Assembly (NCBI GenBank): GCA_963524305.1
Contig: CAURGH010000028.1
Location: 1-20,437 of the forward strand
Origin: JABCPH02 sp963524305
GTDB taxonomy: Bacteria > Fusobacteriota > Fusobacteriia > Fusobacteriales > Leptotrichiaceae
Length of the DNA stretch: 20,437 nucleotides
Direction: 5' to 3'
In this document: positions 1 through 7,230 of the stretch, one piece after another
How positions within the stretch are numbered: position 1 is the first letter of the stretch
Layout of the letters: every line of letters starts with the position of its first letter
The notes under the pieces: generated by a model
The model's input: only the letters and a program-made list of their open reading frames with translations
What the model was told of the DNA's origin: nothing
Database searches by the model: none
Made by a program: the position numbers and the translations under genes

Positions 1-120
1 TAGTTATTTTACCATATATTATTTAGAGGTTTACACAAAAATTTTTACACACCCTATTTCCTTAATTATTTACTATTTTTTTTCATTAATCAATCCACCA
101 TATTTTTTAAATTTCATTTG

Positions 121-768
121 TTAAACCAACTTTTTTTCCACATCTTCCAAAGATTCATAACCTTTCATCTTAGCAATATTTTCCAAATTTTTCTTCGCCA
201 AATTAATTCCTTGATTCAATGATTCCTGAATGTATTCAAAATACAATTTCAAGGTTTTTATAGAATACGATGATAACTCTCCTTTCAAGTAAGTTTCAAT
301 TGAAACGTAATTTGGAGTGTCGTCCTTTGAATGTAAAGGTCTAGCACGAGAAGCCAATTTTGGATACTTGTTAATCATTTCTTCTTCCCATTTCAAATAA
401 ATCTCCACAATTTCATTCACCAAATCTTTTTTCTCTTGAGAAATCGGCGTTATGAAGTCCTTTATTTGAGCGTATTCATCTGGTGCACTAAATTCCATCA
501 TTCGAGCATATTTTTCTCCAACAATATTAATTTCCTTGTGTTTTGCCAAAATTAAATCTTCCAAATAGCTTCTCAAAATATTAATTGGCATTGTTTCCCA
601 CTGACTTTTTCTCATAACAACAAATTCATCGGGATTATTCTGACATTCAGCTCTTCCTTCTGTGTGATGAACCATTTGAAAAAACATCCATTCCCTCTCT
701 AATATTTGCTCTATTAATCTCTCTTTTAACCTATTTTCTTGCTCTTCAGTCATTTTTTCTTCGCTCAT
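121..768 (-). CDS. DUF4125 family protein of unknown function
   Basis: About 215 residues, soluble, rich in charged helices, with no signal peptide or membrane segment. It matches my memory of the DUF4125 family through the REW..FQ.V...EGRA.CQ block near the N-terminus, a VMRKSQW segment, GEKYARMME in the middle, and RARPLHS followed by SIETYLKGEL towards the C-terminus. No catalytic motif is obvious and no function is known to me. It is the last gene of a minus-strand operon, about 60 nt after the DUF4037 gene. The start is uncertain. The ATG ending at 768 has GTGAT (able to pair with the extended anti-SD) a few bases upstream, while an in-frame GTG ending at 777 has no clear SD. The ATG is preferred. 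The family call is from recognition of sequence pattern, not from a search. Confidence 0.8.
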   Translation of the reverse strand: MSEEKMTEEQENRLKERLIEQILEREWMFFQMVHHTEGRAECQNNPDEFVVMRKSQWETMPINILRSYLEDLILAKHKEINIVGEKYARMMEFSAPDEYAQIKDFITPISQEKKDLVNEIVEIYLKWEEEMINKYPKLASRARPLHSKDDTPNYVSIETYLKGELSSYSIKTLKLYFEYIQESLNQGINLAKKNLENIAKMKGYESLEDVEKKLV

Positions 769-837
769 AATTATCACAACTACTTTTTTAAATAATTTAC
801 TAACAAAAATAGTTCCCTTTCTTCAAATTTTCTAATT

Positions 838-1785
838 TTAATCCAACATTGGCGGCCAATTTCTTAATTTTTCATCTTGAATTGACTGTTGCACCAAAGG
901 ACCATAATCTTGCAGAAAATCACTTTGCATATATGGATTTACAAGATTTTGATTTTGCAATTCCTCGATAATATCGCCACAAATTTTTTCAATTATTTGC
1001 ACTTTCAATCTTGCATTATCAAATGGAGCTTTCACCAATTCATTCAACATTGCATGTGTTTTAAATCCCAATATTTTCAACCTTTTCAATCCTCTATGCT
1101 GCCACTTGTAAAACGGCAAATATTCTTTATTTAACAAATAAATCATATGAATCGCCTCAGAAATAAATTCTGTTTCAGCCAATCGTGCCGCCACAAATTC
1201 CTCACGTTGCATACATCTCAAAAAATTATATTGCCCAGACTGTGCAATTTTCATACATCTCGTTGCAATTTTGTTACGCCGAATATCTTCAGGAAAATAC
1301 TTTTTCAATTTATCACGAATTTCTGTAAATTTTCCCAAATTATCAAAAAAAACTTCTCCATTCGTAGCTGTTGCCAGTGAATTTTCTGGAATTAAACGCC
1401 AATCATACAAATTCTCTGGTGCATCTTCCATTCCCAAAAATTTGTAATACCAGTCATTCATATTAAGAACTCCTCTTCTATCATCGCCATACTCACTCAC
1501 AGCCAACGCTGGAAATCCCATAAATTCTTTCGGAAGCTCCCTCAATTTTCGCTCCAACTGAATCCCATATTTTTCAAAGTCCTCAGGCATCAACCAAATA
1601 CAGCAAGATGGTCCAAAATCATGATCCCTAGAAATTTCATCATCAAATCCAAAACATTCCGAACCTTCTCCAGCCAGTCCAATCGCCATTCTTTCCAACA
1701 ATTCAGGAAACTCCTCTTTTAAAAATGGAAGATAAATTTCCTCAACATATTTTCTTGAAAGTTCCAATCCTTTCATTTTTTCCAC
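838..1785 (-). CDS. DUF4037 protein with nucleotidyltransferase-like motif
   Basis: 315 residues, cytosolic. Residues 41-58 contain GS followed, twelve residues on, by DHD, with SRDHDFG around it. This is the layout of the nucleotidyltransferase superfamily active site (GS, spacer, DxD), whose members move a nucleotide onto a drug, protein or RNA. The rest is largely helical, as in DUF4037 proteins and the helical halves of aminoglycoside nucleotidyltransferases; the substrate cannot be read from the sequence. It is the middle gene of the operon, 34 nt after the TPR gene and 60 nt before the DUF4125 gene. The GTG start at 1785 is chosen because AGGAG lies five bases upstream; the next ATG, four codons in, would be too far from it. 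DUF4037 is fairly secure; active catalysis is inference. Confidence 0.82.
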   Translation of the reverse strand: MEKMKGLELSRKYVEEIYLPFLKEEFPELLERMAIGLAGEGSECFGFDDEISRDHDFGPSCCIWLMPEDFEKYGIQLERKLRELPKEFMGFPALAVSEYGDDRRGVLNMNDWYYKFLGMEDAPENLYDWRLIPENSLATATNGEVFFDNLGKFTEIRDKLKKYFPEDIRRNKIATRCMKIAQSGQYNFLRCMQREEFVAARLAETEFISEAIHMIYLLNKEYLPFYKWQHRGLKRLKILGFKTHAMLNELVKAPFDNARLKVQIIEKICGDIIEELQNQNLVNPYMQSDFLQDYGPLVQQSIQDEKLRNWPPMLD

Positions 1786-1819
1786 TTTTTCTCCTATCTT
1801 ATATTTTCAAAATCGCTAA

Positions 1820-2659
1820 TTACTTCGTTTGCTCCAACACTTCCTTAACCATCTTAATATTTTCCATCAAATTCTGATAATTTGCACTATTCTCTCCAAA
1901 AGTATTTCTACAAATTTCCGCACTTTTCTCAAAAAATTCCAACGCCTTCTCAAAATTTCCATCATTAAAATACTGAATCGCTAAATTATTCAACGACGCT
2001 GAATACAAATTATGTTCTTTCCCAACAATTTTTTCAATCAATTTCAATGATTTTTCCAAAGCTTCATGCGATTTTTCACTTTCACCAACTTTTGCATACG
2101 GAAACACCATATTGCTTAACGTTGTTGCATATTGCAATCCATTTTCTGGAGAATTTTCCAATATTTTCAAACTTTTTTCATGCAATTCCAACGCTTCCTT
2201 ATACTTCCCAACACCTTGATAAAACAACCCTAAATTATTACAAACACTCGCATACAAATAGTCATTTTCCAAATTATTCTTCTCGTAAATTCCCATTGTT
2301 TCCAAATACAATTTCTCAATTTCATCATTTTTCCCCATAAAACGGTAAGTTTCAGCCAAATTCAAATTACAAGTTGCATACGGAATTGTATCTTTCCCAT
2401 ATTTTTTCACAATAATTTTTTGTGCCTTCAAAAGTGATTTTACAGCTTCATCAAACTCACTCACATATTTCAAAGTTCCTCCAACTTCATTCAATATTTT
2501 TATATTCTCATCACTTTCTTCACCAAAAACTTCCTTAGTCAATTTTGCCAATTCCTTTAAAATCGCAACTTCTTCAATAACTTTCCCCTGTTGCATATAG
2601 CTATTTCTCAATTGAGTTAATTCATTTATTCTTACTTTTTTTTCAAATATATCTGACAT
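1820..2659 (-). CDS. Tetratricopeptide repeat protein
   Basis: 279 residues made almost entirely of TPR helix pairs. Repeats lie at about 52-87, 94-128, 136-170, 176-211 and 218-252. Several carry the NNLG/NNLA...G.Y..AL...E.SL.I pattern of kinesin-light-chain-type (TPR_12) repeats. There is no signal peptide, so it probably acts in the cytosol as a protein-binding scaffold or sensor. It is first in the operon with the DUF4037 and DUF4125 genes (34 nt to the next start), which suggests it binds one of those products. The ATG at 2659 is chosen because AAAGGA lies about six bases upstream; a longer frame from a TTG at 2680 would put that SD inside the coding region. The partner and function are unknown. 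Confidence 0.82.
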   Translation of the reverse strand: MSDIFEKKVRINELTQLRNSYMQQGKVIEEVAILKELAKLTKEVFGEESDENIKILNEVGGTLKYVSEFDEAVKSLLKAQKIIVKKYGKDTIPYATCNLNLAETYRFMGKNDEIEKLYLETMGIYEKNNLENDYLYASVCNNLGLFYQGVGKYKEALELHEKSLKILENSPENGLQYATTLSNMVFPYAKVGESEKSHEALEKSLKLIEKIVGKEHNLYSASLNNLAIQYFNDGNFEKALEFFEKSAEICRNTFGENSANYQNLMENIKMVKEVLEQTK

Positions 2660-2680
2660 ATTTTTCCTTTCTTTTTCCAA

Positions 2681-2893
2681 TTTTTATTTTCTATATTTTC
2701 CATAACAAGCTACCAATTTCCACTCATAAAATCTATAAATTTCTTAACAATATTTCCAATACCTTTTATTCCCAATGCTCTTTAAAATGAAATATTCTTC
2801 ACTTTTAGCAGTTGAAAACTCCTCTCTATTTTTTGTTAAAAAATTAAAGATATCTACCAATATTATACCACATTTTTTCTATATTTTTCCCAC
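2681..2893. other. Intergenic region upstream of the TPR gene
   Basis: About 200 bases of A/T-rich leader between the adhE terminator and the TPR gene. Apart from the extended -10 candidate and the SD, no open frame, strong hairpin or known riboswitch was recognised. Confidence 0.5.
2862..2870 (-). promoter_or_regulatory. Extended -10 promoter candidate for the TPR/DUF4037/DUF4125 operon
   Basis: Read on the minus strand this is TGGTATAAT, an extended -10 element, placed just after the adhE terminator and before the TPR gene. No good -35 hexamer lies 17 bp upstream (GGAAAA), which the TGn may compensate. It would give a leader of nearly 200 nt, in which I see no gene or recognised riboswitch. 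Confidence 0.45.
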
Positions 2894-2938
2894 AAAAAAA
2901 TACGCCATTTCCAAAAAATATGGGATTTGACGTATTTT
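2894..2938 (-). terminator. Rho-independent terminator of adhE
   Basis: On the minus strand AAAATACGTCA pairs with TGGCGTATTTT (one G-T wobble), followed by a run of seven T. It begins about 20 bases after the adhE stop codon. Confidence 0.8.
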
Positions 2939-2959
2939 AACAAATAATTTTAAATTTTC

Positions 2960-5623
2960 TTATTTTTTAGTTTTTTTGCTTTTAGATGCTGGTTTTATTT
3001 CTTTTTTTGCTTCAACATCTTCTTCAGGAACGTAATCAGCTCCATAGTAAGCTCTCATTAGAATTTCTTTCAATTCAGAAATTAGTGGGTATCTAGGGTT
3101 AGCTGCTGTACATTGGTCATCAAACGCATTCAATGCCATTTCATCTACAGCTTCCAAGAAGTCTTTTTCAGGTACTCCCCAATCTCTAATTGTTTGCGGT
3201 ATTCCAATTTCTTTTTTAATTGCCATAATTCCTTCGATTAATTTATCTACTTTTTCTTCTTTTGTTTTAGCATCTTTTCCAAATCCTAAATGATCAGACA
3301 TTTCTGCATATCTTTGCATTGCATTTGGATATCTATATTGTGGGAAAACTCCCATTTTTGTTGGTGCATCAGTTGCATTATACTTAATAACTTCTTCTAA
3401 AATCAACGCATTTGCAACTCCATGTGGAATATGGAATTGTCCTCCCAATTTATGTGCTAATGAGTGATTTATTCCTAAAAATGCATTTGCGAATGCCATT
3501 CCTGCAAGACAAGATGCATTTGCCATTTTTTCTTTTGCTTTAATTGCATATGATCCTTCTCTTACTGATTCTGGTAAATATTTAAATACCAATCTTGCTG
3601 CTTCCAATGAATATGGTTTTGTATATTCAGTTGCCATTACAGAAACATATGATTCCAAAGCGTGTGTAAATACGTCAATTCCTGAAGCTACAGTCAAACC
3701 TTTTGGCATTGTTAACATTAATTCTGGATCATTTATTGCTACATTTGGTGTCAATTCATAATCTGCTAATGAATATTTTACTCCAGTTTCGTCATCAGTT
3801 ATAATTGAGAATGGTGTTACTTCTGAACCAGTTCCAGCCGATGTTGCAACTGCTATAAATTTAGCTTTTTGTCCCATTTTAGGGAATGGTAAAATTCTTT
3901 TTCTAATATCCATAAATCTCATTGCTAAATCTTTAAATCTAGTATCTGGGTGTTCGTACAATACCCACATGATTTTAGCAGCATCCATTGCTGAACCTCC
4001 ACCAAGTGCAATAATTACATCTGGGTTGTACTCTAACATTGCTTTTGCTCCTTCTTGAGTCGAACTCAATAACGGATCTTCTTTTACATCAGAGAAAATT
4101 CTAAAATCAATTCCAATTTCTTCTAATACTTTTGTAATGTGATTTGTATACCCTAATTCAGATAACGCTCTATCTGTTACAATAAATGCTTTTTTATGTT
4201 CACCTTTCAATTCTTCTAAAGCAGTTGGTAATGAACCATATTTAAAGTACACTTTTTCAGGTATTCTAAACCACAACATATTTTCCCTTCTTTCTGCGAT
4301 TGTTTTTACGTTAATCAAATGCTTAACTCCAATATTTTCAGAAACAGAGTTTCCTCCCCAAGAACCACATCCTAAAGTCAATGATGGCTCTAATTTGAAG
4401 TTAAATACATCTCCAATTGCTCCTAATGAAGCTGGCATATTTATCAACGTTCTTCCTGTTTTCATTCTTCTTCCAAATTCATCGATTTTTTCTTTTTCAG
4501 CCAAGTTTACATAAAGTGCCGAAGTATGTCCTAATCCACCTAATTCAACCAAAGCCTCAGCTTTTGCTAATGAATCTTGATAATCTTCTCCTTTATACAT
4601 CGCCAATACTGGTGACAATTTTTCATGTGCAAATGGTTCTTCAATATCCACTGAATCAACTTCTCCAATTAACACTTTCGAAGATTTAGGAATATCCAAT
4701 CCTGCCATTTTAGCAATTATATAAGCACTCTTACCAACTACATCCGCATTCAAGTTCCCATTAATAAACAAGATTTCTCTTACTTTATCTTTTTCCTCTT
4801 CATTTAAGATGTATGCACCTCTATCTAAAAATTCTTTTCTAACTGCATCATAAATTTCTTTATCAATGATTACTGCTTGTTCTGTCGCACAAATTACACC
4901 ATTATCAAATGTTTTAGACATTAAAACATAGTTTACTGTCATTTTGATATCAGCTGTTTTATCAATTACAACTGGTGTATTTCCTGCTCCAACTCCTATT
5001 GCTGGTTTTCCTGATGAATAAGCCGCTTTAACCATTCCAGGTCCTCCAGTCGCAAGAATCAAGTCAGCATTTTGCATTAATTCTCTTGATAATTCAACAC
5101 TTGGTTGATCTATCCAACCAATAATATCTTTTGGTGCCCCATATTTAACTGCTTCTTCCAAAGCAATTTTAGCTGTATAAATTGTACTTTTTTTTGCTCT
5201 TGGGTGTGGTGACAAAATAATCCCATTTCTAGTTTTCAAAGTTAATAATATTTTGAAAGCTGCTGTTGATGTTGGGTTAGTTGTAGGAATTACCCCTGCA
5301 ATAATTCCGATTGGAGTAGCTACTTTTTTTACTCCATAAGATCTGTCTTCTTCCAAAATACCACAAGTTCTTTCATCTTTATATTTATTATAAATATATT
5401 CTGAAGCAAAGTGATTTTTTATAACCTTATCTTCTATTATCCCCATTCCAGTTTCTTCAACTGCCATTTTTGACAATTTTATTCTTTCATCATTAATTCT
5501 TTGAGCTACTTTTCTAAAAATTTTATCTACTGTTTCTTGATCAAAAGTTGAAAATTCCTCCTGTGCTTTTCTAACACGACCAATTAATCCTTTCAATCCT
5601 TCTAAATCTTTTACTTCTGCCAT
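2960..5623 (-). CDS. adhE: Bifunctional acetaldehyde-CoA/alcohol dehydrogenase
   Basis: 887 residues, the usual AdhE length. The N-terminal CoA-acylating aldehyde dehydrogenase (about 1-440) has its catalytic Cys at 245 in NGVICATEQ. The C-terminal iron-dependent alcohol dehydrogenase (about 450-865) has the nucleotide-binding GGGSAMDAAK at 541-550, GTGSEVTPF near 598, and iron ligands D650, H654, H720 and H734. These sit at a constant offset of three from the E. coli D653/H657/H723/H737. The enzyme turns acetyl-CoA into acetaldehyde and then ethanol, using two NADH, which balances redox in mixed-acid fermentation; AdhE usually assembles into spirosomes. The last ~15 residues are a lysine-rich tail. 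GGGAGG five bases before the ATG fixes the start. It is a single-gene unit with its own terminator. Confidence 0.97.
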   Translation of the reverse strand: MAEVKDLEGLKGLIGRVRKAQEEFSTFDQETVDKIFRKVAQRINDERIKLSKMAVEETGMGIIEDKVIKNHFASEYIYNKYKDERTCGILEEDRSYGVKKVATPIGIIAGVIPTTNPTSTAAFKILLTLKTRNGIILSPHPRAKKSTIYTAKIALEEAVKYGAPKDIIGWIDQPSVELSRELMQNADLILATGGPGMVKAAYSSGKPAIGVGAGNTPVVIDKTADIKMTVNYVLMSKTFDNGVICATEQAVIIDKEIYDAVRKEFLDRGAYILNEEEKDKVREILFINGNLNADVVGKSAYIIAKMAGLDIPKSSKVLIGEVDSVDIEEPFAHEKLSPVLAMYKGEDYQDSLAKAEALVELGGLGHTSALYVNLAEKEKIDEFGRRMKTGRTLINMPASLGAIGDVFNFKLEPSLTLGCGSWGGNSVSENIGVKHLINVKTIAERRENMLWFRIPEKVYFKYGSLPTALEELKGEHKKAFIVTDRALSELGYTNHITKVLEEIGIDFRIFSDVKEDPLLSSTQEGAKAMLEYNPDVIIALGGGSAMDAAKIMWVLYEHPDTRFKDLAMRFMDIRKRILPFPKMGQKAKFIAVATSAGTGSEVTPFSIITDDETGVKYSLADYELTPNVAINDPELMLTMPKGLTVASGIDVFTHALESYVSVMATEYTKPYSLEAARLVFKYLPESVREGSYAIKAKEKMANASCLAGMAFANAFLGINHSLAHKLGGQFHIPHGVANALILEEVIKYNATDAPTKMGVFPQYRYPNAMQRYAEMSDHLGFGKDAKTKEEKVDKLIEGIMAIKKEIGIPQTIRDWGVPEKDFLEAVDEMALNAFDDQCTAANPRYPLISELKEILMRAYYGADYVPEEDVEAKKEIKPASKSKKTKK

Positions 5624-5785
5624 TTTGTCCTCCCAATTTTTTTAAATCTTATTAATTTTTATAAATAACAAAATTTATTTTCATAAAACCATCAAACTAA
5701 TTCAAATAAATCTAATACTTTTTACATTTCAATTATATTTCAAATTTTAAAATAGTAAAAATGACTTTTAATATTTTGTAATTTT

Positions 5786-5814
5786 AGTATAACACTATTT
5801 TTAAAAAAATTAAA
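5786..5814 (-). promoter_or_regulatory. Candidate adhE promoter
   Basis: On the minus strand TGTTATACT (extended -10, hexamer at 5791-5786) lies 17 bp after TTTAAT (5814-5809). It would start transcription near 5779, leaving a leader of about 155 nt. In such A/T-rich DNA other -10-like sites exist (for example TATAAT at 5737-5732), so this is a best guess. Confidence 0.4.
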
Positions 5815-5840
5815 TATCTTTTTTTTATAAAAAATTTATT

Positions 5841-5912
5841 GTGATTTTTTTCTTTTTGCTTTATTAATAATACTCCTTTTCTTCCAAAATGTCAAGTGAT
5901 TTTTTTCTTTTT
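5841..5912. repeat. 17-bp direct repeat in the adhE/fthC divergent region
   Basis: GTGATTTTTTTCTTTTT occurs at 5841-5857 and again, identically, at 5896-5912, 55 bp apart. Both copies are followed by a similar ATTRATA stretch. They lie between the divergent adhE and fthC promoters. The role is unknown; the low complexity of the repeat limits its weight. Confidence 0.6.
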
Positions 5913-5920
5913 TATTGATA

Positions 5921-5949
5921 TTGATTTTTAAAATTTTTAAAGCTATAAT
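5921..5949 (+). promoter_or_regulatory. Sigma-70-type promoter of fthC
   Basis: TTGATT (5921-5926), a 17-bp spacer and a perfect TATAAT (5944-5949), about 50 bases before the fthC start. Expected transcription start is near 5956. Confidence 0.7.
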
Positions 5950-5998
5950 AAAAAAGCCTAAAAAAGTACAAAAAATTTTATAAGCGAGGAAATTTATT

Positions 5999-6550
5999 AT
6001 GAATAATTTAAAAACAAATATTAGAAATAATCTTATAAAACAACGAAATTCTTTATCAAGTGATATTGTTCGTGAATATTCTAACTCAATAATAAAAAAC
6101 TTAGCTCCTTTCATCGAAAAGGCCCAAAATATCATGATTTTCATGAATATGCAAAACGAAGTAAAAATTAGTGATTTAATTGAAATGTATCCCACTAAAA
6201 CTTTTTTTATTCCAAAAATTTTCCCAAAAAGACAGATGAAAATCAACAAATATAGGAAAGATGAGTTAATTCTCCATAAATTTGGCTATTACGAATCTTC
6301 TTCAAAAAACTTTTACGATGAAAAAATTCTTGATTTAATCATTGTTCCAGGACTTGGTTTTGATCTAGAAAAAAATAGAATTGGTTTTGGAGGTGGATTT
6401 TATGATACATTTTTGACTCGATTGAGAAAAGATGGCATTAATACTCCATTTGTAGCGATTTGCTATGATTTTCAGATAATTGAAAAAGTTCCAGTTGAAG
6501 GACATGATGTAAAAATAGATTTTATTGTAACTGAAAAGGGAATTTACTAG
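5999..6550 (+). CDS. 5-formyltetrahydrofolate cyclo-ligase (methenyl-THF synthetase)
   Basis: 183 residues, the family's usual length. It uses ATP to turn 5-formyl-THF into 5,10-methenyl-THF, returning stored folate to one-carbon metabolism in the cytosol. Visible marks are the basic N-terminal R/K segment near residue 15 (KQRNSLS), the MNMQNEV strand, and above all the VPGLGFD...RIGFGGGFYD block at 116-136, the nucleotide/folate-binding glycine loop of the family. GAGGA lies about eight bases before the ATG, and a good promoter lies upstream. It is a monocistronic gene, convergent with nrdG. In other bacteria the gene is called fthC or ygfA. Confidence 0.93.
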   Translation: MNNLKTNIRNNLIKQRNSLSSDIVREYSNSIIKNLAPFIEKAQNIMIFMNMQNEVKISDLIEMYPTKTFFIPKIFPKRQMKINKYRKDELILHKFGYYESSSKNFYDEKILDLIIVPGLGFDLEKNRIGFGGGFYDTFLTRLRKDGINTPFVAICYDFQIIEKVPVEGHDVKIDFIVTEKGIY

Positions 6551-6556
6551 AAATTT

Positions 6557-6590
6557 AAAAATCACAATCTTTTTTGACTGTGATTTTTTT
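6557..6590. terminator. Bidirectional terminator between fthC and nrdG
   Basis: AAAAATCACA (6557-6566) pairs with TGTGATTTTT (6579-6588) around a 12-nt loop. The plus strand continues as a T-run for fthC, and the minus strand also ends in five T for nrdDG, which fits the convergent arrangement. Confidence 0.85.
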
Positions 6591-6653
6591 ATCTAAATTT
6601 AATTATAACTAAAAACTGTTATGAGTAAAACTAGAAAACTTTATTAATAATAA

Positions 6654-7139
6654 TCAATAAAAATCTTCTTTTTTAATAATTTTCTGATTGCTACTTCCTC
6701 TAAATTTTAATTTTGGATCATGCAACGCTTGTATAAATTTTCCATCCACCAAAACATCAATATACTCTAAGCAACACTTTTTCTCCTCATCTTTTTTAAC
6801 CTGTTCAAGCGTATATCCTGTATAAAGCCAAATATTTTTTTTAGTCTTTTCCTTCAAAAACTTCAAAACTTCCAACATTTCAGTCGGATTAAACAACGGA
6901 TCTCCTCCACTTATCGTAACCCCATCCAACAGCGTATTCGCATTTATCTCCTCTGCAATCTCTTCTAATCTTTTGAAAGTCAACAATGTCCCATGTTTCG
7001 GATTCCAGGAATACTCATTATGGCAACCAGGACAAGCGTGCGAACATCCCGAAAAATATAGCGAATATCTCAATCCCACACCATCCACTATCGTTTCTTT
7101 ATACACATTCAACAATCTCAAAGTAAATTCTTGTCCCAT
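6654..7139 (-). CDS. nrdG: Anaerobic ribonucleoside-triphosphate reductase activating protein (radical SAM)
   Basis: 161 residues. It is a small radical SAM enzyme that cleaves S-adenosylmethionine to place the glycyl radical on NrdD. The three Cys that bind the [4Fe-4S] cluster are in GCSHACPGC (C32, C36, C39), and the SAM-binding GGDPL follows at 78-82. The VDGVGLRYSLYFSGC lead-in is typical of NrdG. The start is decided by the ribosome binding site: AAGGAGG lies four to five bases before the ATG at 7139. A longer frame from an ATG at 7160 would contain that SD and has none of its own, so it is rejected. The gene is downstream of nrdD, about 90 nt away, and very likely co-transcribed with it. 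Confidence 0.95.
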   Translation of the reverse strand: MGQEFTLRLLNVYKETIVDGVGLRYSLYFSGCSHACPGCHNEYSWNPKHGTLLTFKRLEEIAEEINANTLLDGVTISGGDPLFNPTEMLEVLKFLKEKTKKNIWLYTGYTLEQVKKDEEKKCCLEYIDVLVDGKFIQALHDPKLKFRGSSNQKIIKKEDFY

Positions 7140-7230
7140 TTTTCCTCCTTCAACTGCCATTTTTATAACATTTTCAATAATACTTTCTATTATTTTTTAT
7201 AATTTTCTAATCACCCGCTTTATTACAAAT

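Noticed and set aside
1..120. Terminator or gene left of the DUF4125 gene
   Set aside because: A/T-rich with an AAAAATTTTT centre, but no stem with a T-run on either strand and no open frame.
5624..5835. Rex operator upstream of adhE
   Set aside because: Rex often controls adhE, but only half-site-like TTGTGA near 5839 was seen and no inverted partner at the right distance.
5836..6249. Open frame of 137 codons on the minus strand across the fthC promoter and 5' end
   Set aside because: Low-complexity, Ile/Phe/Lys-rich translation, antisense to a clear gene, and it covers its promoter; no SD. The other antisense frames inside nrdD, adhE and guaA were left out for the same reason.
7140..7160. 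Upstream in-frame ATG for nrdG at 7160
   Set aside because: The perfect AAGGAGG for the ATG at 7139 would lie inside the coding region, and the ATG at 7160 has no SD.
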